The translations under genes were made by a program, and so were the position numbers. A stretch of 64,000 bases of DNA from Bacteroidota bacterium (GTDB lineage: Bacteria; Bacteroidota; Bacteroidia; 2-12-FULL-35-15): positions 1,005,221-1,069,220 of the forward strand of contig JAOQAE010000002.1 of NCBI GenBank assembly GCA_025963725.1. Direction: 5' to 3'. The notes beneath the pieces are model-generated. The model saw nothing but the letters and a program-made list of their open reading frames with translations. It ran no database searches and was not told the DNA's origin. Below, piece after piece: positions 43,652-52,610 of the stretch. Numbering within the stretch: position 1 is the first letter of the stretch; every line of letters begins with the position of its first letter.

Positions 43652-45979
43652 ATGGTAAATAGATTGAGAATCATTACATTTCTATTATTCCTGGGCTCCT
43701 CCTTATTTGCTCAAAACAATGACACAGCAGCTACTGACAGCGCTGCTAAAGTTACACCTGCGCCTGCCCCTGTACAGCCTGCCACCGGGTTCATCTTTAA
43801 ACCTACTATCGGGATCGGTACCGGACTTTTTTCATTTTACGGTGATATTTACAGCAAGCACTTTCAGAATCCTTCCGTAAGCCGGATCGCATACGAACTT
43901 AACGTTGCACAGCGCTTTACCGATTACCTCCAGTTCAATTTTTATGTATTGTTCGGCCAATTAGGCGCCAACGAGCGTTTAACGACGCTGGGAAGGAACC
44001 TTAATTTCAACTCGCATATCCGCGCAGGCGGTGTGAACCTGCAGTATAACTTCGGAAACTTCCTGCCAGCCGACAGGTGGGCAAGCCCGTACATTACGCT
44101 GGGGATCGAATCATTTGAATACCTGTCGAAAACCGACCTCTATGACACAGAAGGCAACCGTTACAACTACTGGTCGGACGGCACCATCCGCAACCTTGCC
44201 GAAAACGACCCTAATGCAGCCAATGCCATAGAGCTGCACCGCGATTACACGTACGAATCCGACATCCGCAACATGAACCTCGATGGTTTTGGTAAATATC
44301 CCGAGCGCTCTTTTGCTGTGCCCGTAGGTGCAGGCGCCCTGCTGAAGATCAATGATTTCTGGACATTTAAGATCGGCGCCACCATGCATTTCACCTTTAC
44401 CGATTACATTGACGGCGTAACGGCTAAAAGCACCGGCAACAGGACGGGTAACAACAAGAATGATAACTTCATGATGAGCTCCTTCTCCCTTCATTACAAC
44501 CTGGGCACGAAGAAGAAAACCGGGCTGGATACGCTGGATGAAGAGGATTTCAAGGATGTGGATTTCTTCGCGCTCGACCTCGAGGATTATGATAAGGATG
44601 GCGTTCCCGATACGAAAGATTCCTGCCAGGGCACTCCTGAAGGCGTTCCTGTAGATGCAAAAGGATGCCCGCTGGATGACGATGAGGATGGCGTTCCGAA
44701 CAACCAGGACGATGAGCCTGCCACGCCTAAAGGAATGCTGGTAGATACGCGCGGCGTAACGCTGAACGACTCTACAATTGCTTACCAGTACAGCTATTAT
44801 TCCGATTCAACGGGGATGTACGCCAAAGTGGAATACCACGATCACAGGGCGGGCAGCACAGCGCGGAACAACTTCCAGAAAGAATACACAGTGGAGCTTG
44901 GCACTTTCAAAAAAGGGCTGCCTCCCGAGCTTATGACCCAGTTCCTGAGCGTAAACGATATTTCAAGCGCCGCGATAGATGATTCCACCACCATTTACAC
45001 AGCAGGGAAATTCCCTGACCTGCTCTCTGCCGAAAAGCGGAAACAGGAGCTTGTAAAGCAGGGCCTCAGCGATGCGAAGGTTGTATATAAGCAAAACGGC
45101 AAGTTCTATGATGCGCCTAAATACGGCAGCACGGGCAACCCGGATCTCGCAGCGGGTAATAATAACGGAGGCAACAAGGGCAACGGCAATACTTCAGGGT
45201 CCGGCAATGGCAACGGCTCCAATACAGGCGGCAATAGCGGAAACAACGGAAACACCTCAACGAATAACGGCAACGGTTCAACGAACAATAACGGGAATTC
45301 AAACGGCAGCACGAATTCAGGCAATAACAATTCGGGGACCAATTCAAGCTCCGGCGGAAATGGCTCCGTACCTTCCGGCAACATCGACAACCAGCAGGGA
45401 GTTGTACTGCGCGTGCAGCTCGGCGCTTACCGCAACAGGCTTTCCAAAAAAGTTTTCAAGGACATTAACGACCTGATCGAAATTAAAACGGAGGATGGGC
45501 TTTACAAGTACCTTACCGGCTCTTATACCAACTTTGATGACGCAGCCAAGCATAAGGTGGACATGCTCCTGAAAGGATACAACGGGGCATTTATTGCCGC
45601 TTACAAGGATGGTAAACGCGTGTCGCTTGCCGAAGCGGGAGCCACTATGCCGAAGAAAGGCGAAGAGCCGGAGATCTCCGACAGCAGCGCGGTGAACGGC
45701 GCCAACAAAACGCTTGTGATCTTTAAGGTGCAGGTAGGCGTATTCAAGAATGAGCCTCCGGCCGACAAACAGGCGCAATACAGCCAGCTCCAGGGGCTCA
45801 GCAAGGAGCAAACCTCCGCAGGGCTTAACAGGTACGTGGTAGGATCCTTCGCCGATTATAAATCGGCGGAAGCGCTAAAGGCCGAGCTTGTTAAAAAAGG
45901 CCTCGCCGATGCCTTCGTGATCGCTTTCTTTAACGGCGAATACATTTCCATACAGGAGGCGATCGAGCTTGCAAAATAA
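43652..45979 (+). CDS. outer-membrane barrel protein with TSP3 repeat and three SPOR-like domains
   Basis: A 775-residue protein. After a signal peptide (about 1-20) come a beta-barrel domain (about 45-285) homologous to that of the gene at 40800, and a TSP3 calcium-binding stretch (about 310-360; DYDKDGVPDTKDSCQGTPEG and following). A first SPOR-like unit (about 410-485) is followed by a Gly/Asn/Ser-rich linker (about 495-580) and two further SPOR domains (about 585-655 and 685-775). It probably connects the outer membrane with the cell wall. The linker DNA is repetitive and may vary in length between strains. Confidence 0.82.
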   Translation: MVNRLRIITFLLFLGSSLFAQNNDTAATDSAAKVTPAPAPVQPATGFIFKPTIGIGTGLFSFYGDIYSKHFQNPSVSRIAYELNVAQRFTDYLQFNFYVLFGQLGANERLTTLGRNLNFNSHIRAGGVNLQYNFGNFLPADRWASPYITLGIESFEYLSKTDLYDTEGNRYNYWSDGTIRNLAENDPNAANAIELHRDYTYESDIRNMNLDGFGKYPERSFAVPVGAGALLKINDFWTFKIGATMHFTFTDYIDGVTAKSTGNRTGNNKNDNFMMSSFSLHYNLGTKKKTGLDTLDEEDFKDVDFFALDLEDYDKDGVPDTKDSCQGTPEGVPVDAKGCPLDDDEDGVPNNQDDEPATPKGMLVDTRGVTLNDSTIAYQYSYYSDSTGMYAKVEYHDHRAGSTARNNFQKEYTVELGTFKKGLPPELMTQFLSVNDISSAAIDDSTTIYTAGKFPDLLSAEKRKQELVKQGLSDAKVVYKQNGKFYDAPKYGSTGNPDLAAGNNNGGNKGNGNTSGSGNGNGSNTGGNSGNNGNTSTNNGNGSTNNNGNSNGSTNSGNNNSGTNSSSGGNGSVPSGNIDNQQGVVLRVQLGAYRNRLSKKVFKDINDLIEIKTEDGLYKYLTGSYTNFDDAAKHKVDMLLKGYNGAFIAAYKDGKRVSLAEAGATMPKKGEEPEISDSSAVNGANKTLVIFKVQVGVFKNEPPADKQAQYSQLQGLSKEQTSAGLNRYVVGSFADYKSAEALKAELVKKGLADAFVIAFFNGEYISIQEAIELAK

Positions 45980-46008
45980 AGCAGCCGGGAAGCTGTTTTT
46001 AATGGCAT

Positions 46009-46016
46009 TATCTTTG
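46009..46016 (+). promoter_or_regulatory. -7 promoter box TATCTTTG
   Basis: TATCTTTG fits TAnnTTTG and lies 34 bp before the ATG of the small exported protein. No clear TTG at -33. Confidence 0.45.
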
Positions 46017-46050
46017 TAAAATCATTGCACCCTAAAACACCACATATAAA

Positions 46051-46374
46051 ATGAAAGCACTACTGAAACTCACACTCATAAGCCTTGGCTTCTTCGCAGC
46101 AGGAAGCCTGTCGGCACAGGAAACAACGAAGAAGGACACTGCCAAAACCAGTGCAGCGCCACAAACTGGCACAAGCAGGCAGGAGCCTGCAAAACCTGCC
46201 GCAGCTCCGGCACCCGCAGCAAGCAGCTCCAAATCCGACGCGCCTGCAGCAGGCACACAAAAAATGGCGATCACCGAGCAGGGTGTAGACAAGACAAAAA
46301 AGAAGAAAAAAACGCAGGCCGCCACTCCAACAACCACAACAACGCCGGCAGCACCTGCCGAGCCAAACAAATAA
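46051..46374 (+). CDS. small exported low-complexity protein
   Basis: A 107-residue protein with a signal peptide (about 1-23, ending L-S-A-Q). The mature part is rich in Ala, Thr, Pro and Lys, with a lysine block (KKKKKT) near residue 90 and no predicted fold. It is bounded by its own -7 box and a strong terminator, so it is expressed alone. It may be a periplasmic or wall-associated cationic peptide. The overlapping frames on the other strand are shadows of its biased composition. Confidence 0.65.
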   Translation: MKALLKLTLISLGFFAAGSLSAQETTKKDTAKTSAAPQTGTSRQEPAKPAAAPAPAASSSKSDAPAAGTQKMAITEQGVDKTKKKKKTQAATPTTTTTPAAPAEPNK

Positions 46375-46378
46375 GAAA

Positions 46379-46399
46379 GGCCCCTTCGGGGCTTTTTTT
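46379..46399 (+). terminator. Rho-independent terminator
   Basis: GGCCCC, a TTC loop and GGGGC, followed directly by seven T, just after the stop of the small exported protein. A classic intrinsic terminator. Confidence 0.85.
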
Positions 46400-46496
46400 C
46401 TGCCCTGGCATAATTTCTTCTCTCTCATCATGCCGCTCTTAACTGCTGCCGGCAAACTGAAAATGCATTCTTTACGTATATGAAGAAAAGCAAAAA

Positions 46497-47159
46497 ATGA
46501 AAAAACTATTTTTATTTCTAACTGTTGTTTCATTGGGCAGCGGCGTTACGTCATGCGCCCAGAAGAAAACTGACTATGCCGAAAATAAGGCTAAGCCGGA
46601 AGAGGGGACAATAAAAAATACAGCAACTATGGATACAGCAACGTTTGGTGCAGGATGCTTCTGGTGTGTGGAAGCACAGTTTCAATTATTGGATGGCGTG
46701 GTTTCGGTGAGCTCCGGGTTTTCCGGCGGCACGGTGAAAAACCCGGCTTACCGCGAGGTATGCAACGGCACTACAGGCCATGCGGAGGTATGCCAGATCG
46801 TTTATAATACCACAAAGATCTCTTACGATGAGCTGCTTGCGGCCTTCTGGCAAACGCACGACCCTACCCAGCTGAACAGGCAGGGAAATGATGTGGGCAC
46901 GCAATACCGCTCGGTTATTTACTATCACAACGATACGCAAAAAGAGCTTGCCGAGAAATACAAGAAGGAGCTGAATGCTTCGGGTGCATGGGACAAGCCA
47001 ATAGTAACCGAGATCAGCCCGTTCACGGTATTTTACAAAGCGGAGGATTATCACCAGGATTATTACAACGGCAACGGCGATCAGCCATACTGCCAGTATG
47101 TGATCCAGCCAAAAGTGGAGAAATTCAGGAAAGTATTCAAGGATAAGCTTAAGCATTAG
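46497..47159 (+). CDS. msrA: peptide-methionine (S)-S-oxide reductase, lipoprotein form
   Basis: A 220-residue enzyme that repairs S-methionine sulfoxide in proteins. The catalytic GCFWC motif has nucleophile C54 and C57, followed by VEAQF; GGTVKNPAYREVCNGTTGHAE and YHQDY are also present. The N-terminus is a lipoprotein signal with lipobox V-T-S-C (C20), so the enzyme acts in the periplasm or on the membrane surface rather than in the cytoplasm. Stand-alone gene followed by a terminator. Confidence 0.95.
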   Translation: MKKLFLFLTVVSLGSGVTSCAQKKTDYAENKAKPEEGTIKNTATMDTATFGAGCFWCVEAQFQLLDGVVSVSSGFSGGTVKNPAYREVCNGTTGHAEVCQIVYNTTKISYDELLAAFWQTHDPTQLNRQGNDVGTQYRSVIYYHNDTQKELAEKYKKELNASGAWDKPIVTEISPFTVFYKAEDYHQDYYNGNGDQPYCQYVIQPKVEKFRKVFKDKLKH

Positions 47160-47168
47160 AAAAACAAA

Positions 47169-47195
47169 AACACCGCTTAATAGCGGTGTTTTTTT
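47169..47195 (+). terminator. Rho-independent terminator, usable in both directions
   Basis: AACACCGCT and AGCGGTGTT (47169-47177 and 47182-47190) form a 9-bp stem. T-runs on the plus strand and A-runs before it allow it to end msrA and the convergent lipoprotein gene. Confidence 0.85.
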
Positions 47196-47209
47196 GTTAA
47201 CGGGCATAT

Positions 47210-47656
47210 TTATTCAAATGTTATAATTTCAGATAGCGGCCTTTTTTCATCTATATAAATGGGCTTAATAAAAACAACTTTGTTGTGCCTTGTTTTAACT
47301 ACGGTAACATTGGCAATATCTAAATCCAGATCATCCAATTTGCCGCGGGTGTCATATTCAATGAATCTGGCTCTTTTAAATTCTTTTGGGCTGATGTGTT
47401 CATTCGTTGAAATGAATGTAAAGCAGCGTTCGTTTTCCGCATTCATCAGGGTATCAAGTTCGATCAATGTATTAAGGGAACAACCTTTACAAACTAATTT
47501 AGGGATAAGGATGTAGTAATGTAAAGAATCGGGAATTTGCGTGTTGAACTCCTTTATTAAATAATTGGAAAACAGTGCCGTGTTTTTGTCCTGCTTTTCC
47601 TGGCAGCTTTGAAAAGCGATCAGTATAATAAATAGCAGGATGGCCTTATTTTTCAT
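47210..47656 (-). CDS. small lipoprotein
   Basis: A 148-residue protein. The ATG at 47656 is preferred to an in-frame ATG at 47677 because it begins a clean lipoprotein signal with lipobox F-Q-S-C (about residue 17). The mature part has a thioredoxin-like order of strands and helices (LIPKLVCKGCSLNTLIELDT, CFTFISTNEHISPKEF, TVVKTRHNKVVFI), including one C-K-G-C pair. This could be a redox or metal site in a degenerate thioredoxin fold. It overlaps the previous gene by 11 bp. Confidence 0.72.
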   Translation of the reverse strand: MKNKAILLFIILIAFQSCQEKQDKNTALFSNYLIKEFNTQIPDSLHYYILIPKLVCKGCSLNTLIELDTLMNAENERCFTFISTNEHISPKEFKRARFIEYDTRGKLDDLDLDIANVTVVKTRHNKVVFIKPIYIDEKRPLSEIITFE

Positions 47657-48779
47657 CCGTCGCGCTAAATAAGCCATATCTTAAAACATTCCTTTCATCT
47701 GACTGCTCTTTGGATCTACAAATGAGGATACCCTCGGGAACTGGCAGAATACTGAAAAAATTGTATTCATTCGAGTTAAAGGTAGTTTCATTTATTACTT
47801 TAAAATCTGAGTCGAGCACCATTAATGACCAGGGATATATTTTGGTGCCATCTTCATTTACAATTTCTTCACCTTTTGAAAAAACCCTGTAATACTGATC
47901 CTTATAAGGATTGAATAGAATGAACTTGTACCTGGTTTCGGTGGTATAATACTTTTTCAGAAAAACAAGATGTGCATTGCTATCCGAGGGGTATGGATTT
48001 ATGTTCTGCTTATATTGGGTCTTCGCTTCAACTACAGACGTTAGCTTGTTGTTGCTGTACACAAACAAACTATCATTTATTCCGAACGAATAAATTAATT
48101 CATTCTTATTATTCACACATCGGGCCGGCCAAAAGTCCTGATAGCCTTCGCCTGTTTTGTATATACCTGGCCAATAGCCCGTTTTATTCGTTATTTTACA
48201 TGGGGCCTGAGTGATGTTTATCGTGACTTCTGCAGGTGTGTTAAAGTATATTTTTTTATTTTCCGGGGTAACTAAGACAACATCGTTCCGAATGCTTTGA
48301 ATGTAGATATTGCCATTCTTATAGCTCAGCTTCATCGGCTGTATATCCTGCAGTACATAGTCTTTATTATTATTTTCAAGTTCCTGCGTTACGTCCCAAT
48401 GCGACCTTATTTTACCAGATCTGTCGATCAGGTAGATTGTGTTCCTTTCGTTAAGCATAATAAATATACTATCCGGATTCTGAACAAAACAGGCACTTCC
48501 ATCTTCCGTATTCTGGATGCTGTCAAGGTTACTTAAGCTAATTGCATAATCGATAGAATCGGTATTAATATTTCTGAAGTTAATTGAATGAGCAGGAATA
48601 TTAATGTACGTGATATAATTGCTTCCATTCCCACTGTAGTAAGATATATTCGAAACATTGCTAAGGGCAGTTTCTATATTCAATTTTAAGTCTTTCAGCT
48701 TTTTTAAGGTATATGATTTGTCTTTATCATTACAGCCAATAATGAAAAGTACGGCAAGTCCTAAAAAGTATCTAAGCAT
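47646..48779 (-). CDS. lipoprotein, possible beta-propeller
   Basis: A 377-residue lipoprotein (lipobox I-I-G-C, C16). The mature part is beta-rich with repeated strands (NTIYLIDRSGKIRSHWDV, NGNIYIQSIRNDVVLVTPENK, FKFILFNPYKDQYY type segments). This is typical of the Bacteroidota six-bladed propeller lipoproteins (BF2228/DUF4221-like), whose function is unknown. Its end overlaps the next lipoprotein, which carries a CxxC pair, so the two are probably made together. Confidence 0.7.
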   Translation of the reverse strand: MLRYFLGLAVLFIIGCNDKDKSYTLKKLKDLKLNIETALSNVSNISYYSGNGSNYITYINIPAHSINFRNINTDSIDYAISLSNLDSIQNTEDGSACFVQNPDSIFIMLNERNTIYLIDRSGKIRSHWDVTQELENNNKDYVLQDIQPMKLSYKNGNIYIQSIRNDVVLVTPENKKIYFNTPAEVTINITQAPCKITNKTGYWPGIYKTGEGYQDFWPARCVNNKNELIYSFGINDSLFVYSNNKLTSVVEAKTQYKQNINPYPSDSNAHLVFLKKYYTTETRYKFILFNPYKDQYYRVFSKGEEIVNEDGTKIYPWSLMVLDSDFKVINETTFNSNEYNFFSILPVPEGILICRSKEQSDERNVLRYGLFSATDEK

Positions 48780-48796
48780 AAAGTCTGTTTACATGG

Positions 48797-48833
48797 AAAA
48801 GGATCGCCAAAAATGAATTTGGCAATCCTTTTT
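48797..48833 (-). terminator. Rho-independent terminator for the small exported protein gene
   Basis: On the minus strand the sequence reads GGATTGCCAAA, a short loop, TTTGGCGATCC, then TTTT. The one odd pair is a G-U wobble on this strand but a C-A mismatch on the other, so the terminator works for the minus-strand gene. Confidence 0.7.
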
Positions 48834-48841
48834 CATAATTA

Positions 48842-49372
48842 TTAATCTTCGTCTGTTATACCAATTGCAAATTTCACATCATTTTCTGTAAAGGTATTGG
48901 GACTTACGGATGCGGGGATAGCTATGTATAATATACCGCCATCGTTTAAGTCCGTTTTCTTTACCAATTGGAAATTTCCACTTGTTAAAAAATCCAACCA
49001 ATCTTTCTGGTCGGTCAGGTTCGGCATTAAATCGTCCCAACCCGAAGTTGTAGCAAAGAATGAAGCGATTGAGCTGTTGGCAATTGCCTCATCCAATAAT
49101 TCTTCTTCTTTGTCCCTTTCTGCTGTTTTGGCTGATCTGATCTTAGTGCAGTCTGTTTTTGGCCTTAAACATTTGAAATCCTTGCTCCCATCATTATTGG
49201 TTACTGTGTAAAGAGTATAACCAAAATCATTTACTAAATCTTTCTGCTGAAAGGTAGCTCCTGCTGTTTCGGGGTTGGCCGGAGTTACGGAATTTTCCTT
49301 TTTGCAGGCGGCAAATCCAACAGAAAGAAGCAAGGCGGCCCCGGCTATGAATAAAACATTTTTCTTTTTCAT
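48842..49372 (-). CDS. exported hypothetical lipoprotein
   Basis: A 176-residue protein with a signal ending in G-F-A-A-C (lipobox-like, C22). The mature part is acidic and helical with aromatic strands, and a DWLDFLTSGNFQLVKKTD segment. No recognised domain. It is expressed alone: followed by a terminator and preceded by a 248-bp gap in which nothing else was found. Confidence 0.65.
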   Translation of the reverse strand: MKKKNVLFIAGAALLLSVGFAACKKENSVTPANPETAGATFQQKDLVNDFGYTLYTVTNNDGSKDFKCLRPKTDCTKIRSAKTAERDKEEELLDEAIANSSIASFFATTSGWDDLMPNLTDQKDWLDFLTSGNFQLVKKTDLNDGGILYIAIPASVSPNTFTENDVKFAIGITDED

Positions 49373-49620
49373 TTTTTTACGTTTGAATTATTATCAGTTG
49401 ATTGTTACGGGTTTTGATTATTGCGCAATTCTCAAACCTGCTGCAAACATAGGCGCTTTCGCGGACACTTTATATGTGTAAAAATACCCAAAATACAACC
49501 TGCGTAAAAACACGACATCTCGTTCATGACATGTCGGGAACCATCAAATGGAATGGGAAAGAAGGGACAGAAGATTAAAAAAGGCGGAGGGAAATAAGCG
49601 CCTGAGGCGCGTTCTTATTA

Positions 49621-50718
49621 CTACTCCTCCATCTTGTTGGAGTTCGCATACCCGCGCCATTTGGCGATCGCAGCCTGCATATCTGCCGGGAGCTCCGAAT
49701 CAAAGTGAACGTATTCACGCGTGATGGGATGATTAAAGCCGAGTGATTTCGCATGCAGCGCATGCCTTGGAAGCAGCTCGAAGCAATTCTCCACGAACTG
49801 CTTGTATTTCGCAAAGGTGGTTCCTTTCAGGATCCTGTTCCCACCATAGGTATCGTCGTTGAACAGTGAATGGCCGATGTGCTGCATGTGCGCCCTGATC
49901 TGATGCGTACGGCCGGTCTCCAGCTTGCATTCGATCAGCGTAACATACCCGAAGCGCTCCAATACCTTGTAATGCGTTACGGCATGCTTTCCGAATTCGC
50001 TGTCGGGAGGATACACATCCATCAGCTTGCGGTCGCGCTGGTGCCGGCCGATATTGCCGACTACGGTGCCGCTTTCTTCTTCAAAATCGCCCCATACAAG
50101 CGCGATGTAAATACGGTCGAGGTTCCGGTCGAAAAAATCCTTGGCAAGCCTGGTCATCGCCAGCTCGCTCTTCGCCACCACCATAATGCCGCTTGTATTT
50201 TTATCGAGGCGGTGAACAAGTCCCGGGCGCAACAATGCGTCCGTCGATTGCTTATGTCCTGTAACCTGCGTAGCCGAAGCTTTGCTGGTCGGAAGGTTCT
50301 GAAAGTGATAGATCAGCGCATTCACCAGTGTTCCTTTGTAATTACCATATCCCGGATGCACTACCATTCCTGGCTGCTTGTTCACGATGATGAGCGCATC
50401 ATCTTCATACACGATATCGATAGGAATGTTCTGCGGGATCAGCTCGATCTCGCGGGGAGGATGCGCAAACACAACAGTGATCACATCGTGCGGCTTCACC
50501 TTGTAATTGGATTTTACAGGCTTGTCGTTCACGAGGATGTTCCCGTTCTCCGCCGCCTGCTGGATCTTAGAGCGCGTTGCATGCTCGATCCTGTTCATCA
50601 GGAACTTATCAACACGCAACAGCGATTGTCCTTTGTCTGCCGTTACTTTAAAATGCTCAAAAAGGCCCTGTTCTTCATCCTCTTCATGTTCATCATGCAA
50701 TTCTGCCTCTTCATTCAT
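49621..50718 (-). CDS. rluD: 23S rRNA pseudouridine synthase, RluD family
   Basis: A 365-residue enzyme that converts specific uridines of 23S rRNA (RluD sites) to pseudouridine. An N-terminal S4 RNA-binding domain (about 25-85; LLRVDKFLMNRI and following) precedes the catalytic domain with VHRLDKNTSGIMVV, whose Asp (about residue 170) is the nucleophile, and RTHQIRAHM. Its ATG shares one base with the stop of the secreted protein upstream (TAATG), so translation is coupled. It lies in the typical Bacteroidota order ddl, PASTA protein, secreted protein, rluD. Confidence 0.93.
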   Translation of the reverse strand: MNEEAELHDEHEEDEEQGLFEHFKVTADKGQSLLRVDKFLMNRIEHATRSKIQQAAENGNILVNDKPVKSNYKVKPHDVITVVFAHPPREIELIPQNIPIDIVYEDDALIIVNKQPGMVVHPGYGNYKGTLVNALIYHFQNLPTSKASATQVTGHKQSTDALLRPGLVHRLDKNTSGIMVVAKSELAMTRLAKDFFDRNLDRIYIALVWGDFEEESGTVVGNIGRHQRDRKLMDVYPPDSEFGKHAVTHYKVLERFGYVTLIECKLETGRTHQIRAHMQHIGHSLFNDDTYGGNRILKGTTFAKYKQFVENCFELLPRHALHAKSLGFNHPITREYVHFDSELPADMQAAIAKWRGYANSNKMEE

Positions 50719-52610
50719 TACTTCGATACTATAAATTTATGTGTGGAAACTGTTGTGCCTGAAACAAGGCGGATAAAATAAACCCCGTTGGCAACCCCGG
50801 ACAGATCAATAGGTTCGGAGAGGCTGATGCTTTTTTCCGTCATCACCGTTCTTCCAAAGAGATCCATAATGGTGCAGGAGATCTCTTTACCGGCAGCCGC
50901 GCTTGTCTGAATGTACAGCTTATCGCTTGCCGGGTTCGGATATACAAGGAATTCATCTTTTCGCGCTACGGCAGCCTGTTCATCGATCCCCACCGTTTCG
51001 GCAGCGGAGCCTAAAACAGGATGGATCATAAGCGAGCCGCTGAATGGCGGATGCAGCCATGATCCGGCCGAATTGTAATAAATATTGTTCTGTGTATTTG
51101 TATTCTTGTCGACGCCGATGTTGATCGGCTGGGTGGTGTTCTGGTCGAAGCCCACGAAGAATGTTGTACCGCCGGCAATGTACAATGGCGCATCCAGCTG
51201 GTAGCGCACGAACATGTTTCTTCCCGACTGGTTATACGCAGGTGTATCAACCGTAGGATTGATATACAGCTGAGTGCCGGGAGCACCGCTGCCCGAAGCC
51301 GCCCATACTTTCAGTGTAAATGTAAATGCGGTGGCATTCACCCATTGCGGGTTAAAATAAATATCGATGCAGCGCAGCGTGTCATCCACATTCAGCTTGA
51401 ACTTCTCGGCGATCTGCGCATGCAATGCTCCCTGCAGCCCGAAAGCAGCTTCCGCAGTGCCGTCGTCATAGGCATAGTAATTTGTGAATACCTGTTTGTG
51501 AGTTACAGTATCGTTGCTGGAAATATTATTGTTCGGTGAAGAAGAAAGGTACGAGGTAATGGAAAAAGTGGTGTCGCCGGTAAGCAACGGGATCACATAA
51601 TTCAACGCCGGGGTGCTGGAGGCCGGCGTAGGGTCATAGCCCACAGAGCTGTACGGATCGTAATTGATCGCCGGTGCGAAATAGGGAGTGCCCACAGGAG
51701 TGCTTCCTGCATACATCTGGTAGCCGAATGTTCCAAAGCTCGTGGTATTGTTGTTATTGCGGATGGTGGTTGAATACACCGTTTTCATATCGGTTGTATC
51801 GTATTGCCGCCAGGGCATCGCTGTGTACTCCTTCAATAAGGAAGGCGTATTGTAAACAAATGCAACATCGGGATAAAGCGTATCGGTAGCAGTACGGTTC
51901 TGGCGCAGGTACACATAATCAACATGCCAGTGATCGCCGCTGCCGCTGAGCGTGGCCCAGTTGGAAAAGCGGAACTGGAATCCCTTCTGCAGGAATTTGC
52001 TGTCGGTAACATGAAGCATCACCAGCTGCCAGGACGAATCGGAAAGCGAGGAGGTCATTCCTCTTGTTGCCCATACATGGTGCCATGCGCCTGTTACCGG
52101 GGCTTTGAATTCCAGGATGAGGGAATCCACTGCATCAGGGAAATTTCCCCTGCCTTCGGGCTGATAAAAGAAGCTGAAATAAATAGTGGTATCGCCGGGA
52201 AAATTAAGGTCGATCGGCTTGGAGGTAAGCGTATCGGCTTTTCCTGTTGAGTATTGCGATGCTGAAAAATTGTAGGGATAGCCTCCGGCATTCACGCCGT
52301 CGAAGGTTGCAACGCCCAGTGTTGGCGGGGAAACGGGAAGGTCGCGGTTAACATACACATAATTGTTCAGCCACAATGCGGTATCGGGATAAGGGCCTTC
52401 ATAGGAGAAATCATCCAGGAATCCCTGTGTCCCGAGAGTAATGGTATCGGTAATGGAACCACCGCTGCGCAGCACCGATCTTAATTCGAGCTCATGCCGC
52501 TTCTGGATCAGCGCGCCGTTGGCGCTTAAGGGGCTTTCCACCCATACCTGCGCCGTTAGGCCGGAAGCAAGGGCGAGCAGCAGTGCAAAAAGTATGTTTT
52601 TTTTATTCAT
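50718..52610 (-). CDS. secreted protein with T9SS type A sorting domain
   Basis: A 630-residue protein. The ATG at 52610 (MNKKNILFALLLALASG) gives a clean signal peptide ending at Leu-Thr-Ala-Gln. The mature part has beta-sandwich domains (GFLDDFSYEGPYPDTALWLNN, then a MAM-like or concanavalin-like region). A C-terminal T9SS type A sorting domain (about 555-630) carries FLVYPNPASDKLYIQ, GKEISCTIMDLFGR, ANGVYFIRLVSG and FIVSK. It leaves the cell by type IX secretion. It overlaps the PASTA gene by 8 bp and rluD by 1 bp. Role unknown. Confidence 0.85.
   Translation of the reverse strand: MNKKNILFALLLALASGLTAQVWVESPLSANGALIQKRHELELRSVLRSGGSITDTITLGTQGFLDDFSYEGPYPDTALWLNNYVYVNRDLPVSPPTLGVATFDGVNAGGYPYNFSASQYSTGKADTLTSKPIDLNFPGDTTIYFSFFYQPEGRGNFPDAVDSLILEFKAPVTGAWHHVWATRGMTSSLSDSSWQLVMLHVTDSKFLQKGFQFRFSNWATLSGSGDHWHVDYVYLRQNRTATDTLYPDVAFVYNTPSLLKEYTAMPWRQYDTTDMKTVYSTTIRNNNNTTSFGTFGYQMYAGSTPVGTPYFAPAINYDPYSSVGYDPTPASSTPALNYVIPLLTGDTTFSITSYLSSSPNNNISSNDTVTHKQVFTNYYAYDDGTAEAAFGLQGALHAQIAEKFKLNVDDTLRCIDIYFNPQWVNATAFTFTLKVWAASGSGAPGTQLYINPTVDTPAYNQSGRNMFVRYQLDAPLYIAGGTTFFVGFDQNTTQPINIGVDKNTNTQNNIYYNSAGSWLHPPFSGSLMIHPVLGSAAETVGIDEQAAVARKDEFLVYPNPASDKLYIQTSAAAGKEISCTIMDLFGRTVMTEKSISLSEPIDLSGVANGVYFIRLVSGTTVSTHKFIVSK

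Noticed and set aside
45106-45390. Minus-strand frame rich in Pro/Leu opposite the linker of the SPOR protein
   Set aside because: A by-product of the Gly/Asn/Ser-rich repetitive linker on the coding strand.
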